A stretch of DNA of 64,000 nucleotides from Litsea cubeba (lineage: Eukaryota; Streptophyta; Magnoliopsida; Laurales; Lauraceae), in contig CM022953.1 of NCBI GenBank assembly GCA_012931725.1, positions 57,296,574-57,360,573 on the forward strand, in the 5' to 3' direction. Positions 12,751 to 22,583 of this stretch are shown here, piece by piece. Within the stretch, counting starts at the first letter, position 1. Every line of letters starts with the position of its first letter. Both the position numbers and the translations under genes were made by a program. The notes below the pieces were generated by a model, which saw only the letters and a list, made by a program, of their open reading frames with translations, had not been told where the DNA came from and did no database searches.

Positions 12751-13060
12751 CTAAGGGATCTCTCCATTCAACCTTTTTGGAACTTCCAAGACAACATGCC
12801 ATTCTTCTGTAGGCCTACTATGATCTTTACAATAAAAGACTTGAGTTGCTTGAGCAGCAAGAATAAATAGTTCATCATCTTCTTTTGTATTTCTTTGAAT
12901 CCTCCCTAGATTAACATATATTAGATTCGTTTCTGGATCAACTTTACATCCATGTGCATCTTCTACACGCACCCAATCACAGTTGAATACTACTTGTTTG
13001 AAGTCATGGTGATTTTTCTCCTATCACTTTTTCAGGGGAAACATTGAGAAATTCACAAGT
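12751..13060 (-). pseudogene. CACTA transposase C-terminal fragment (DUF4216)
   Basis: The minus strand encodes FKQVVFNCDWVRVEDAHGC, then NLIYVNLGRIQ, FILAAQATQVFYCKD and WHVVLEVPKR. This order (cysteine-Asp-Trp, VNL, QAxQVFY, WHVV) is that of the DUF4216 domain at the C-terminus of plant CACTA transposases. The upstream catalytic part is absent; beyond 13060 stops interrupt and captured DNA follows. It lies upstream of and on the same strand as the accessory gene, the usual CACTA order. Confidence 0.8.
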
Positions 13061-13139
13061 TGGTTTATTTCTAAATGACTTCTCAAGGCCCTCTGAATTT
13101 CTTCATGAAGCTTAAAATATATCATTTTTCTAACTTCTT

Positions 13140-13576
13140 GAAGTTAGTTAATTCCTACTGGGAGGGGTATAATGAGAGCTCAAAACCTTTTAGTGGTAGC
13201 AAGGGGCTGGTTTTTGGTTGGATCCACATAATCCCAGCTCCAGCCTGGGGTTAGCAGGATTGGGTTCTGTTGTTAAATTGAGAGTGTTCAGCTAATAGCT
13301 TGAACAGAGATGAATTTATATGTAACAAAGTAAAAAATTCTTGTCACATAGACTAGAGATGTGGTTATTGGTTTTTTACTGATGATTGATAGTGAGAGCA
13401 CCAATTAATTTTTCATTTGACAGTTTTTACCTATGCTCATAGATTCTACTGATTTGTCATAGTTGTTAAAGACTACATTTAGTTTGGGTTTAAAACATTT
13501 TTGGGAGAAAAATATGGCAGCAGTTCTTTCTGTAATTAATTATGGCTATGTCAGGTTGATTTGGTATTTATTCCAT

Positions 13577-13613
<37 letters not shown>

Positions 13614-14980
13614 AGATCCAGAATCAACTTCTCATTCTCTGGTTCCATTTGGCATGTGTTCTCATGTTACATTATGCTGGGAAGGTCTCAGCCACTAGCA
13701 TTCTGTGTTTAGTTGCTCTATGCCACTGTATGTTGAATGCCTCTGCCTGACTTGTGCAAATGCTGCATCCAAGCCTCTCACTTATGCAGTAGAAATTCTG
13801 TACAGATTTGGTGTTGCTTTTTTTTTTTTTTTTTTGACTTTCATGTGCTTTGTTTTGCTATTAGATATTGATTGTTTACATAATTTGTTTATAGTTTAAT
13901 TAGGCTTTCCATATGACCATCGATCACTCATTGAACCCAAAGGAAACAGATACAGAAACCCATTTATCCATACCACATAAATCAATAAATTCAAAGAAAA
14001 TAAATTCAGAGAATAACAATAAACCCATTTTCATTTCAACTGCAGAAATTCTGAAATCCAAAGAAAAAAATCATAAACATCCAATTCCATGTAACTGAAA
14101 AACAAAGCAGAAAAAAAAAAAAAAAAACCCAAATGAAAGTACAAGAACCAGTTCCCATTTTAAATTAAAGATATGAACACCTTCAACTAGTACACACAAT
14201 TACTTTGCCCAGCTTCATTAAATCAACATAAAACCAACAGAAAACCAACAATAAAGGGAATATAAAAGAAAGAGTTTTTTTAACTAGTAAACATCAATAA
14301 AATCAACAGAAAACCAGCCCACTTCATTAAATCAAAAGGGAAACGTACTTGTATGAGCAGCTCAGAGATGAAAAGAGTGGGATTGAATGAACGATAGAAG
14401 TATTGGAGAATGAGGAGATGATTATTTGTTGCAAATAAAATGGAGGTTGTTGTCTTTGTCTATTGGCCTTCCTTTGCTGTTGTGCTTTTTTTAAGAAGAG
14501 AAAAGGATGTTAGGAGGGAGTAGATGTCATACGAGCATTTAACAGATCAAAGAATGCAGCATGAGTAGCATCACGACTGATTGGTCTCCAATATCTAATT
14601 TTTTTAAAACTCGAGCACAGATCAAAGAAAAACCCAAATGCAATTCGTTTCTACAGCCTCTTTCCTTAAAAAGTTTCACCCAAAACTAAAACAAACCAAA
14701 ATTCCTTACAAAGTCACTCTACATAACAATAGAAGAAACCGTAAACGATGATGATAACAACAACAACCAAGCATTTACAGTAAATTGATTGATGTCATCG
14801 ATCTCTCATCCAAAACTAAACATAAACCACAAATCTACAAAAACCCACAAAGCACGTGTTTGTTCGCATTGAAATGCATATGAGTCCAATGCATAATTTT
14901 TTTTCTTCAAGAGGTTAAAAATGAAGACTTTAATGTATCGGATTCCTATCCATTTCCAAATGGCTACAGAAATAAAAAAA
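13140..14980. other. CACTA interior without identified gene
   Basis: AT-rich sequence with a GA microsatellite (13579-13611) and a poly-T run near 13820. Its right part, next to the captured exon, probably includes captured intron. No reading frame here resembled a known protein. Confidence 0.5.
13579..13611. repeat. GA microsatellite
   Basis: About 16 uninterrupted GA dinucleotides. Confidence 0.95.
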
Positions 14981-14991
14981 AATCTATACCG

Positions 14992-15157
14992 TTTCCTTAA
15001 TCTTATCTCCGTGTAAGTACTGAAGAATGTCAAGAAACCAATCCAAGTGGAGCACATCATACTCCACAAGCTTATCATCCTCGGAAACTTTTTCAGGCAC
15101 CAGAAGCCTAAGCTACGCATCAATGGATGCTAGCTTCTCCAGCGAATTACGAGACAT
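14992..15157 (-). pseudogene. Captured first exon of phosphoenolpyruvate carboxylase
   Basis: From the ATG at 15157 the minus strand encodes MSRNSLEKLASIDA, a stop, then LRLLVPEKVSEDDKLVEYD, a block containing HLDWFLDILQYLHGDKIKET, and a GT consistent with a splice donor. This is the highly conserved N-terminus of plant-type PEP carboxylase, the cytosolic enzyme that carboxylates PEP to oxaloacetate. The CAG for the glutamine after SIDA has become TAG. A CT/GA-rich 5' UTR-like stretch (to about 15230) precedes it and a T-rich intron-like sequence follows. None of the catalytic domain is present. It lies wholly inside the CACTA ends, so it is a transduplicated gene fragment. Confidence 0.9.
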
Positions 15158-15912
15158 CTCTCTCTCTCTAAAAATCTAAATCCTTCTCTCTCGATCTCTC
15201 ATTATATAGATTCACAGAGAGAGAAAGAGAAAGAGAAAGGGGTTTTCAAGACACGAGAAATCTCTCTCTTTTCCCTAATCACAGCTAAAGTTAGGGAAAA
15301 AAAAGAGATTTTTATGAGTAGCAATGTGGTGGCAATGGTGTGTAAGTGTATGTGTGGAGAAGCTCGTGAAATGCAGATGAGATGGAGAAATCCTAAAACT
15401 CCTAAAATCCCCAAAATCCTGCCCTGATTTGAGACCCTCAAAAGCATGGAAATAGAAAATAAATCAAAAGTGTGAGATTTCACCTTTAGATTTTTGCAGA
15501 GAGAAGTCAGCGGAGAGAACAATTATAAAGAATAGTGAGCAGAGGGAGACCTGCCCTGCACTGAGGAAACTGAATGCCCTCCACTCCAACCTTCATTTCT
15601 ACAAACTGAATACTATCAGTGCGTCGTTGCCTGTGTATGAGATCGGAATGAGAAACCTGGTGTGAGAGATAGACTAGAAGAGAGCCGAAGAAGAGAAATG
15701 GGGCCAATCGATTGAGAAAGAAAGAAAATGGCGGGGAATGGAGGGAAAGAAAGAAAAGGGAGGGAATGAAAAACGACACAAGGAAAACTGGGACTTGGGG
15801 ACCCATTGAAAAATGATGGATGATATGGGTCTTTTTTTGAGTGAAAGGGTCGTTTAAACCGACTGGCCTTAGGCGTCGATGAATCACGCATTGTACTGTC
15901 GTTAATAGTGTG

Positions 15913-15925
15913 TTTTGACGCAGTG
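15913..15925 (-). repeat. CACTA right terminal inverted repeat
   Basis: TTTTGACGCAGTG followed by the GAA target duplication. It pairs with 6876-6888 with one difference. Confidence 0.9.
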
Positions 15926-16483
15926 GAATTCCACTGGGCCTTGCCCTAAACCGGGAAACCAAGGAAACCATGATGCCCTTTACAAATTACCAAAAATAAA
16001 TCATCAACCATAAAAGAAAATAATTAGACTTGTGGGCCACATGGAGAGGACAAGATAACCTACATGTTAGTATCTAATACAAACATACAAAACACACAAA
16101 TAGGCTGCCAAACAATGCTAGGAAAAATAGCACACCAAAAATGATTTGAAATATGAAAAAACTAAAAATCTGGATGGTTGTTGCAGTGTCCTCGGTCGAC
16201 CGACCTGCACCCACTCGGTCGACCGAACTAACGAACCCGGATTTTTGAGTTTTTGAAAATCATGCCCAATCTTCTTCAAATCACTTCTAAAGTGTTTCAA
16301 TGGCTTCCTATCATCCATCCAACATTATTAAACCACTTTGTGGCAATCCAAACATAGATCTACTAATTATCCAAGCAAATCCAACAAAAACCGATCCGTA
16401 CATAGCCCTTGCTCTATCCTCTTCGCATCTCATGCAAAGATTAGAACAAGGTAACTGATCTAATATGATTTGATATAAAGTAA
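15926..16483 (-). other. Copia leader, distal part, no gene
   Basis: Resumes the copia leader after the CACTA element and ends at the primer site. It contains two CGGTCGACCG palindromes near 16193 and 16218. No coding sequence seen. Confidence 0.6.
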
Positions 16484-16496
16484 GGCTCTGATACCA
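16484..16496 (-). other. Primer binding site of the old copia element
   Basis: The minus strand reads TGGTATCAGAGCC, complementary to initiator tRNA-Met, two bases from the LTR boundary at 16499. Confidence 0.9.
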
Positions 16497-16498
16497 AT

Positions 16499-18171
16499 TG
16501 TTGAAAATAGGTGGGCCACTAGGATAGGTTTTAAAAACTTTTGATCAACTTGATGCAGTGATCAACTATCCAGAAGGCTACAAAACCCAATCCAGGATGC
16601 ATACCCTCAATCTCAGCCATCATGATCAGTAAATAACTCTATCAAGAAGATAGATACAGCAACTAACAAGCAACCAAAATATCTACAACATTGAAGGAAT
16701 AATTATACCTTTGGAGCTCGATTGTGCTCTAATGGAGAAGTTGCGTCTTTCTTTGATGATGAAACTCTTTCACTAATCAAAATAGCAATCTCCAAGACCC
16801 AATCGTCTACCACGCTATGACCCGTATCAGATTCTCTTTTTCTCAAGAAGACGGTGGGATCTCCAAGAAAAAACTACTAGGAACTCAAAAGAAAAACTAG
16901 AAGAAGAACTAGAAGAGGCAAGAGAAGAGAACATGTGCAACTCTTGCACAAGGGAGGTGTGGACATCCAACACTTGGACTAAAACCTTCTTGGGCGCGAA
17001 TCCCAATGTTAGGAATAGCATAAAAAATTCCAACCCTCTTTTTCTCTATTTATAGCACAAAGCCTCCTCCTCTTTTTAATTGAAACAGAAGTCTCACTTC
17101 TCTAACAGTTAGTAAGTCTCTTCTATTACTAATTAAAATAGAAGTCTTACTTCCACAATAATTAGTGACTTACCATATCATAATTAGAAGTCTTACTTCA
17201 AATATGATTAGTAAATTTCTAATTCCTTTTCTAATTAAAATAGAAGTCTTACTTCTACTAAAATTAGTAAGTTTACTATTACCACTATTAGAAGTCTCAC
17301 TTCAAATAGAAATAGTAACTTTCCTTTTAGAGTTCAACTAGAATTAATATATTTCTAATAATTGAGCTAGCGTGGGGACCACTAGGGATTCTTTAAAAAA
17401 CTGGCTCCAACTGGGACTCGCGACCCCACATCTCATGTGTAGTCTGGGCCCATAGTTAATTGTAAATAACTCTACTGTATAAATGTAATTGAACTCCAGT
17501 CTTAGGAATATTACATAGAAGAACCTAAACTTCCACACTACCATAAGTAGGCCCCTCCATCAATATCCATGGATCAATTGTACCTGTCTTCCAAACTAGA
17601 TCCATATCTTATTATCCTTGAGCCCCAATTAATTATAATGATTATAGGTACCTTTCCAATTAACTCTTAATCGGAATGGGTTCGCACTTACCAATGATAA
17701 ATCCATTAATTGGCACAAGGGGTTATTAAAGATAGATTCCATCTTGACCATTGAATGTTCCCACAGCTCCACTACCATGTACCCAAATCACTAAGGTGTT
17801 GACCTCCAGTTGGCCTCACTCATTGGTGACTCAAAGCAAATGAATAAATAGAAACTTGAGTTCATTAATGTCTCAGGATTTAGCGCCTATTGCAAGGGAA
17901 TTATGAGAGCAGACCTTAAAGTAAAGACAGATTTTATAAGGTGCTTCTCATGGTAGTTCAATACATCCAATGTACCATCACTATGATCCAGAATCTTCCA
18001 TTCTGATGATTGAGAAAAATCACACAATCTCATAGTAATCAAAGTGATGCAACATTGTCAGATGAGATGTTCGCCATTCATCTCATGAAGGGAAAGCATG
18101 AATATATTGATAAGTAATAAAATTAATAAATTTATTATATCATCTACTATATTCAGTCCATAAAACTAACA
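16499..18171 (-). repeat. 5' LTR of the old copia element, 1673 bp
   Basis: Bounded by TGTTG at 16499 and TAACA at 18171. Next to the primer site on one side. The inner part 17101-17340 holds several degenerate copies of a motif containing AGAAGTCTTACTTC. About 165-170 bp present in the 3' LTR are deleted at about 18072. Confidence 0.85.
17045..17056 (-). promoter_or_regulatory. TATA box of the old copia LTR
   Basis: The minus strand reads CTATAAATAGAG within the LTR, oriented toward gag; likely the RNA polymerase II promoter of the element. Confidence 0.65.
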
Positions 18172-18174
18172 CCG

Positions 18175-20122
18175 GAAAGTCGACAGCTTAGGATAAGAAA
18201 TCATGGTAGTAGTGTCTTCAATACTATAAAAAGCCCATGCATTTCTGCCGTCCTGTAAACCTCTAAAGCGCTTCACCATGCTCAAAGCGCTCCAACAACG
18301 CCTTGAGAGAATCCAAATGCAATGCAAAACGAGAAGGTACATACCGCTGGATGTTGATGAAAAGATGTTTAGGGTACACCATCGTGCCGACACATATGCT
18401 GAAAAGCCACTCCTTCACTGCATTTGTCGAGGAGTAATGCCTTCCCGACCCTACCCTGGTAAAGTCTCGGAAGGCACCAAAATCAAAAGCATTCTTCCGC
18501 AATTCCAGAGAAAGCTTCACTGAATATTGCCCCATCTCGACGTCCCTGAATCGGATCCTCATGCGGGCAAACAAAAGAGATTTGAATACAGCTTTACCCT
18601 TAGCCAATCGAATCATGAGAGGATCATCATTCTGTGTAACACCCAGCCGATAGAAGCCATGACAGTGGTATACATACCATGAATAAAAGATGTGGGCTGA
18701 AAATACCCTGTTCATGGGGAGTCTAAGCCGAACCAAGAAAGCATCAGCCTGCAGTTCGGTACACAGATAGGAGTAAAGAGCTGGATTAAAGCAAGCCACT
18801 CTCCAAACGCCATCTGACAAGCCAAAAAAATACAATGCAGCATGATGTGTGTTCCATCTCCACGAGCAAAGACAGCCTCACCTAGCCAATAAGTGAGGTA
18901 AACAGCAAGATCTCTCCGCAGTTCAATGTCAGAACAAATGGCGTCTGTACTTACGAAGAAACCCCTCAACTCTTCTCACATGGCCGAAGTCTTCTTCGAA
19001 CCCGGATCCTGAGCCCTAGCTTCCCGGGTCATGCTATCAGAAGACTCCCTGCTGTCAAAGAAATTGGGGAACGAAGAGCCAAAACTCTTCCAACTGCTGG
19101 ACCTTACTTTCGAGCCCTCCTTCTCCTTAAAAAATCATAGAAGGCGATAAGCTGAAAGTACAGAAGCCTAAACTCCTCAGACTGGTCCTCATGGACGCTG
19201 TCAAAGGGTATGAACTCCTCATAGAGTTTACCAAGGATAGGCAATCCAGTGATGGCGCTAAGCTCCTTCAAAGAGAAACCAATCTCACCATTCGTGACAA
19301 CAAAGGTGTTGGTTTGTGGAAGGAATGACTCCAGCATAGCCATGAAGGCCTTGTCGGAAAAGATCATGGTCTCCCTAAAGACGCGGACCACATCGAAAAT
19401 CCAGGCTTCCTTCAAAATGTCACCACCAATCACCAGGACACAATCAGTCCACGACTTCCAATCGAGTCAACACTGAAACGGCCACGAAGTCGAAAAGGCT
19501 TCACCCAATTGTTGTCGTCACCGCTGAAAATACCAAGGCCCACCGGTTTCAAATTTACCGACGGATAATCAGAGCCCTGGTAGCCGCTGGTCGACATCAA
19601 CATGTCCATATGGGCAGGCGACTTCTCTGTATATCCGGAAGGACCACCAAGAAAAACCCCGGTCTTGATCACATGGTCCTTTTCACCTAGCTTGAAGGAT
19701 CTTCCCTCTTAGAGCATGTGGGAGAAAGGCTCATGATCGAGCTAGTACGATCAAAAGTCGACCGGGTAACAACAGTTCTCTCATCACCATCAACTGTGTA
19801 AGAGAACTGAAAACATCTTCTCTGGTATGTCACATCGTCAGGGACTGCATTACCAAAGAAAAAGGTAGGCTTGGGCAACACCTTCTGATCGTTCATAACC
19901 CAAGGACGGTTGCTTACCATGATCTTACAGAATTCCTCACTCTTGAGAGTGATCAGTCGTTGTCTCATCTCCTCTTTGTTGAGGGAGTCACACTCTTCCA
20001 AGGTTCTCTCAACATACTGGACCTTCTCCCAGGCCTGCTGAACGGCCGCATTGGAAGATCTAGCAAATCGACGAGGTACGCTTGTAACAGGCTCTTTACC
20101 CTTGTTCGTTCTGGAGAACCAC
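18175..20122 (-). pseudogene. Plant mobile domain (PMD) gene, antisense in a retroelement, frameshifted
   Basis: An exon starts at 20122 after a CAG acceptor with a pyrimidine tract, giving WFSRTNKGKEPVTS and a linker (EEMRQRLITLKSEEFCKIMV). After a frame change near 19700-19740 comes KTGVFLGGPSGYTEK, and after another near 19440 the PMD core: ILKEAWIFDVVRVF, SFLPQTNTFVVTNGEIGFSL, LSAITGLPILGKLYEE. Further pieces (18969-18263) give DLAVYLTYWLGEAVF, MNRVFSAHIFYSWYVYHCHG and FARMRIRFRDVEMGQYSV. PMD proteins are nuclear and have host members (MAIN, MAIL1) in silencing, but many copies ride in transposons. The wording here is of the retroelement-borne type. At least three frame changes and internal stops disable it. 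The old copia LTR cuts its 3' end at 18171. Confidence 0.75.
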
Positions 20123-21078
20123 CTGCAAAGGTTGGAAAAAAAAGATCATCATCAAAATGACAAAATTTCGCTAAAAAGAAAATTTTGGCGAAATTTTGGC
20201 ATGATTCCGGGGCAATTCTGAAGAAAAAGAAAACACCCCAAAATAAATTGAAAGCTTGAAGATGGGCTCAACATCACTGCGAGCTCCAAAACTCTAAACT
20301 TTTGAAACCTTTCAAAAATCTCCACAAATCAGGAAGGGCTCAACATCGCTGCAAGCTCCAAATTCTAAAAATTTGCAAAGATTTTTAGGTATGCTATCAT
20401 ATCATGCTTCAAATTCAATTTACAAAAAATATCATACATAAATAGTAAATTGTCATGCATTATGCTAGAAAACCATTGACAAAAGTTTGACCAATTCCAA
20501 CCCAACTTGGTTAAACCCAATCAAACTTTGTCTAAGCTATAACTCATGTTGGCTTGACCTAGAAATCCTAGCCTTTTATTTGATGCTTAAAAAAAATGCA
20601 TGAACATCTTGATTTGCATAAAAACGCATTATCATGATGAGTGGAAAAAAAAAAGAAAGAAACCTTCCAAAAAAAAAGTAGAGAGGGAAAACAAAAAAAG
20701 AAGAAAAAAAGGGGGGTTGGCCCACAGGCCACGTGGCCGTACGAACAGATCCGTACAAAAAAAAAAAGGAAAGAAAAAAAAAAGAACTTTTTCTTTTAAC
20801 CATCCTATTTCTACAATGGAGTTTTCTTGGAAAGAAGACTTACTTGAAGCCATTGATGGAAAAGAAGAAGAAAAACTTAAAGATCCTTGAAGAAGGAAAA
20901 ATTCTTGGTCTTGAAGCCCTCTTGAGATTCTTGCAAAAGAAAGCAATAAGAGCAAGAGATCCAATCTCCCCTTACTTTTATAGAAGAAAGCAAACCAAAT
21001 AAGAAAACAAAGAGAAAAGAAAGGAGGTAAATGTTACAAATTAGCAATCTTTCCAAAAGAAAGAAATTAGGAAGTTTC
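20123..21078 (-). other. Upstream region of the antisense PMD gene
   Basis: Contains the splice acceptor at the left edge, presumably intron 1, AT-rich and A-rich low-complexity sequence (20640-20790), and a minus-strand TATA box at 20975-20983. The first exon could not be placed. The young copia element is inserted at 21079. Confidence 0.5.
20975..20983 (-). promoter_or_regulatory. TATA box for the antisense PMD gene
   Basis: The minus strand reads CTATAAAAG about 0.85 kb upstream of the first recognised PMD exon and in the same orientation. Confidence 0.5.
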
Positions 21079-21733
21079 TGTTAGATATCGCGATCACTGA
21101 GAGGGGGGGGGTGAATCAGTGATTCTTTAAAAACAGGTCCAATTTAACAACAAAAGCAAATCAAATCACACAAGGACACCAGATTTAACGTGGTTCACCG
21201 AAAGGCTACGTCCACGGTTCAAAGACTGTCCGAACACCAATCCGGAACAGATCTGAATCTATTTAGTCGCACCAACGACAAAGAGCACCAACCCTTAGTT
21301 TCAGATAGCACCAACTATCTAGGAAGCACCGACTCCCTTGAGTTTCAGATAGCACCAACTATCTAGGAAGCACCGACTCCCTTTACAATTTTATCTGCAC
21401 CAACAGATAGGATCACCAAACCCCAGACACCAAGCACCAACTTGATGTTCTACAGAATAAGAGTAGAAACCTTTTTCTACAGCCCTTCCCCTCTACAATC
21501 TCTCTCTCTCAATCCCTTACAAATTGAAATTAAAATATAAACAGAGAGACACTTATCTTATGGACGAAACACCATCTTCAAGAGCACATCCTCGTCCACA
21601 CTTGCTGTAGAAACGTGCAACACAACTGCACACAGCAACAGCACCTTCTTCTCTCCAAAACCCTCTCTCTTTTCTTCTCTTTTCTCTTCTCTTCTTTCTC
21701 TCTTCTTGTGTTCTTAAAAACGAACCAAACATG

Positions 21734-21745
21734 CCTTTATATAGG
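21734..21745 (-). promoter_or_regulatory. TATA box in the 3' LTR
   Basis: The minus strand reads CCTATATAAAGG. The equivalent in the 5' LTR is 28174-28185. Confidence 0.7.
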
Positions 21746-21874
21746 TTATGGTAACCCTTAAGAGTGTTTAAATTAGGCTAGAATTCGTTTAGAAAGAGTC
21801 CCAAACGAAATACTTAAGTTTCCTGAATTTTCGTGCAAAACTTTTATTTCTGCGCAACTCAGGTTTCCCGTGTG

Positions 21875-22097
21875 TTCTACCGGTAGTACTTGCGGTAGAA
21901 CAGATGAAATTCTCATGTCCAAGCTTCTGCTAGAATTTAAACCACTTCTACCGGTAGTACTTGCGGTAGAACTTTCAGGGCAGCCACTTCTACCGGTAGT
22001 ACTTGCGGTTGACAGATGGAAATCTTAGGGTCAGCCTTTTCTACCCCTTTTCTACCCCTGTTCTACCCCTGTTCTACCGGTAGAAATACCGGTTGAC
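21875..22097. repeat. Repeated CTACCGGTAG hairpin motifs in the LTR promoter
   Basis: Three copies of a 26-bp motif beginning TTCTACCGGTAGTACTTGCG (21875, 21946, 21988) plus a variant at about 22072. Each holds the palindrome CTACCGGTAG, and the first two end in GGTAGAA, allowing a stem with the starting TTCTACC. Present identically in the other LTR (from about 28315). It lies upstream of the LTR TATA box, where enhancers would be. Confidence 0.85.
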
Positions 22098-22272
22098 AAA
22101 TGAAATTCTGATTTCCTATACTGTTCTGTTTCAGCTCTGTTTTCTCTTTGAAGCTCTATCAACACCACACTTGTGACATTGTGTTGACAATAATTCCAAC
22201 ACAAGATGATACTTGAGATACTAATTTCTTCAATTCTTCATTAAACTTCTCAAGGCATCTCAAATTCCAACA

Positions 22273-22284
22273 ATCTCCCCCTTT
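22273..22284 (-). other. Polypurine tract of the young copia element
   Basis: The minus strand reads AAAGGGGGAGAT immediately before the 3' LTR. Confidence 0.9.
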
Positions 22285-22583
22285 GGAATTGTTGGCAACA
22301 CTTTTGGAACTTGAACACTTAGAAACACGTTTAAACTAGTTGATCTTCATGAAGCTTCTTCAGAACCATAGTCTCCCCCTGTCTTAAAAAAAATAGAATC
22401 AATCAAGATCTCTAACACTCTTGATACCAATCTCCCCAAAGTTATCATTGCATAACTTCTTCTAAGCATAGCTTTCTCCTAGCTTAAGTCTTTCTCCCCC
22501 TTTGACAACAAGTCCAAAGGGACCAACGAAGGAGCGAATAGGATATTCAAGGAATACTTTGCTCCCCCTTTCAAGCCCATCTC

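Larger units (their letters stand above)
6876..15925 (-). mobile_element. CACTA (En/Spm) transposon, 9.05 kb, with captured gene
   Basis: The left end begins CACTACGTCAAAA and the right end is its inverse, TTTTGACGCAGTG (one difference). The trinucleotide GAA flanks both ends (6873-6875 and 15926-15928), the 3-bp target duplication typical of CACTA elements. Subterminal DNA contains short CGAC/GTCG-rich motifs. Inside are minus-strand remnants of transposition genes and a captured PEP carboxylase piece. The main catalytic transposase domain (Transposase_21) was not found, so the copy is probably non-autonomous. It sits in the leader of the old copia element. Confidence 0.9.
1089..18171 (-). 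mobile_element. Old Ty1/copia element, split by a CACTA insertion
   Basis: On the minus strand the order is 5' LTR (16499-18171), primer site, leader (15926-16483 continuing at 5595-6872), gag, protease, integrase, RT, polypurine tract and a truncated 3' LTR (1089-2014). The CACTA element 6876-15925 interrupts the leader. The two LTR ends share closely related sequence, for example around 1160-1255 versus 17500-17580. The 5' LTR lacks about 165-170 bp present in the 3' LTR at about 1731-1902. All coding parts carry stops and frameshifts. No target duplication can be checked because the 3' LTR is truncated. Confidence 0.85.
21079..22272 (-). repeat. 3' LTR of the young copia element, 1194 bp
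   Basis: Starts TGTTAGATATCG and ends ATTCCAACA (plus strand). It contains a palindrome-rich block at 21875-22097 upstream of its TATA box. Confidence 0.95.

Noticed and set aside
15507..15971. 154-codon minus frame crossing the right CACTA end
   Set aside because: It spans the transposon boundary and target duplication and has no similarity to known proteins.
20600..20964. Lysine- or phenylalanine-rich frames on both strands
   Set aside because: Produced by A/T homopolymers in low-complexity DNA.
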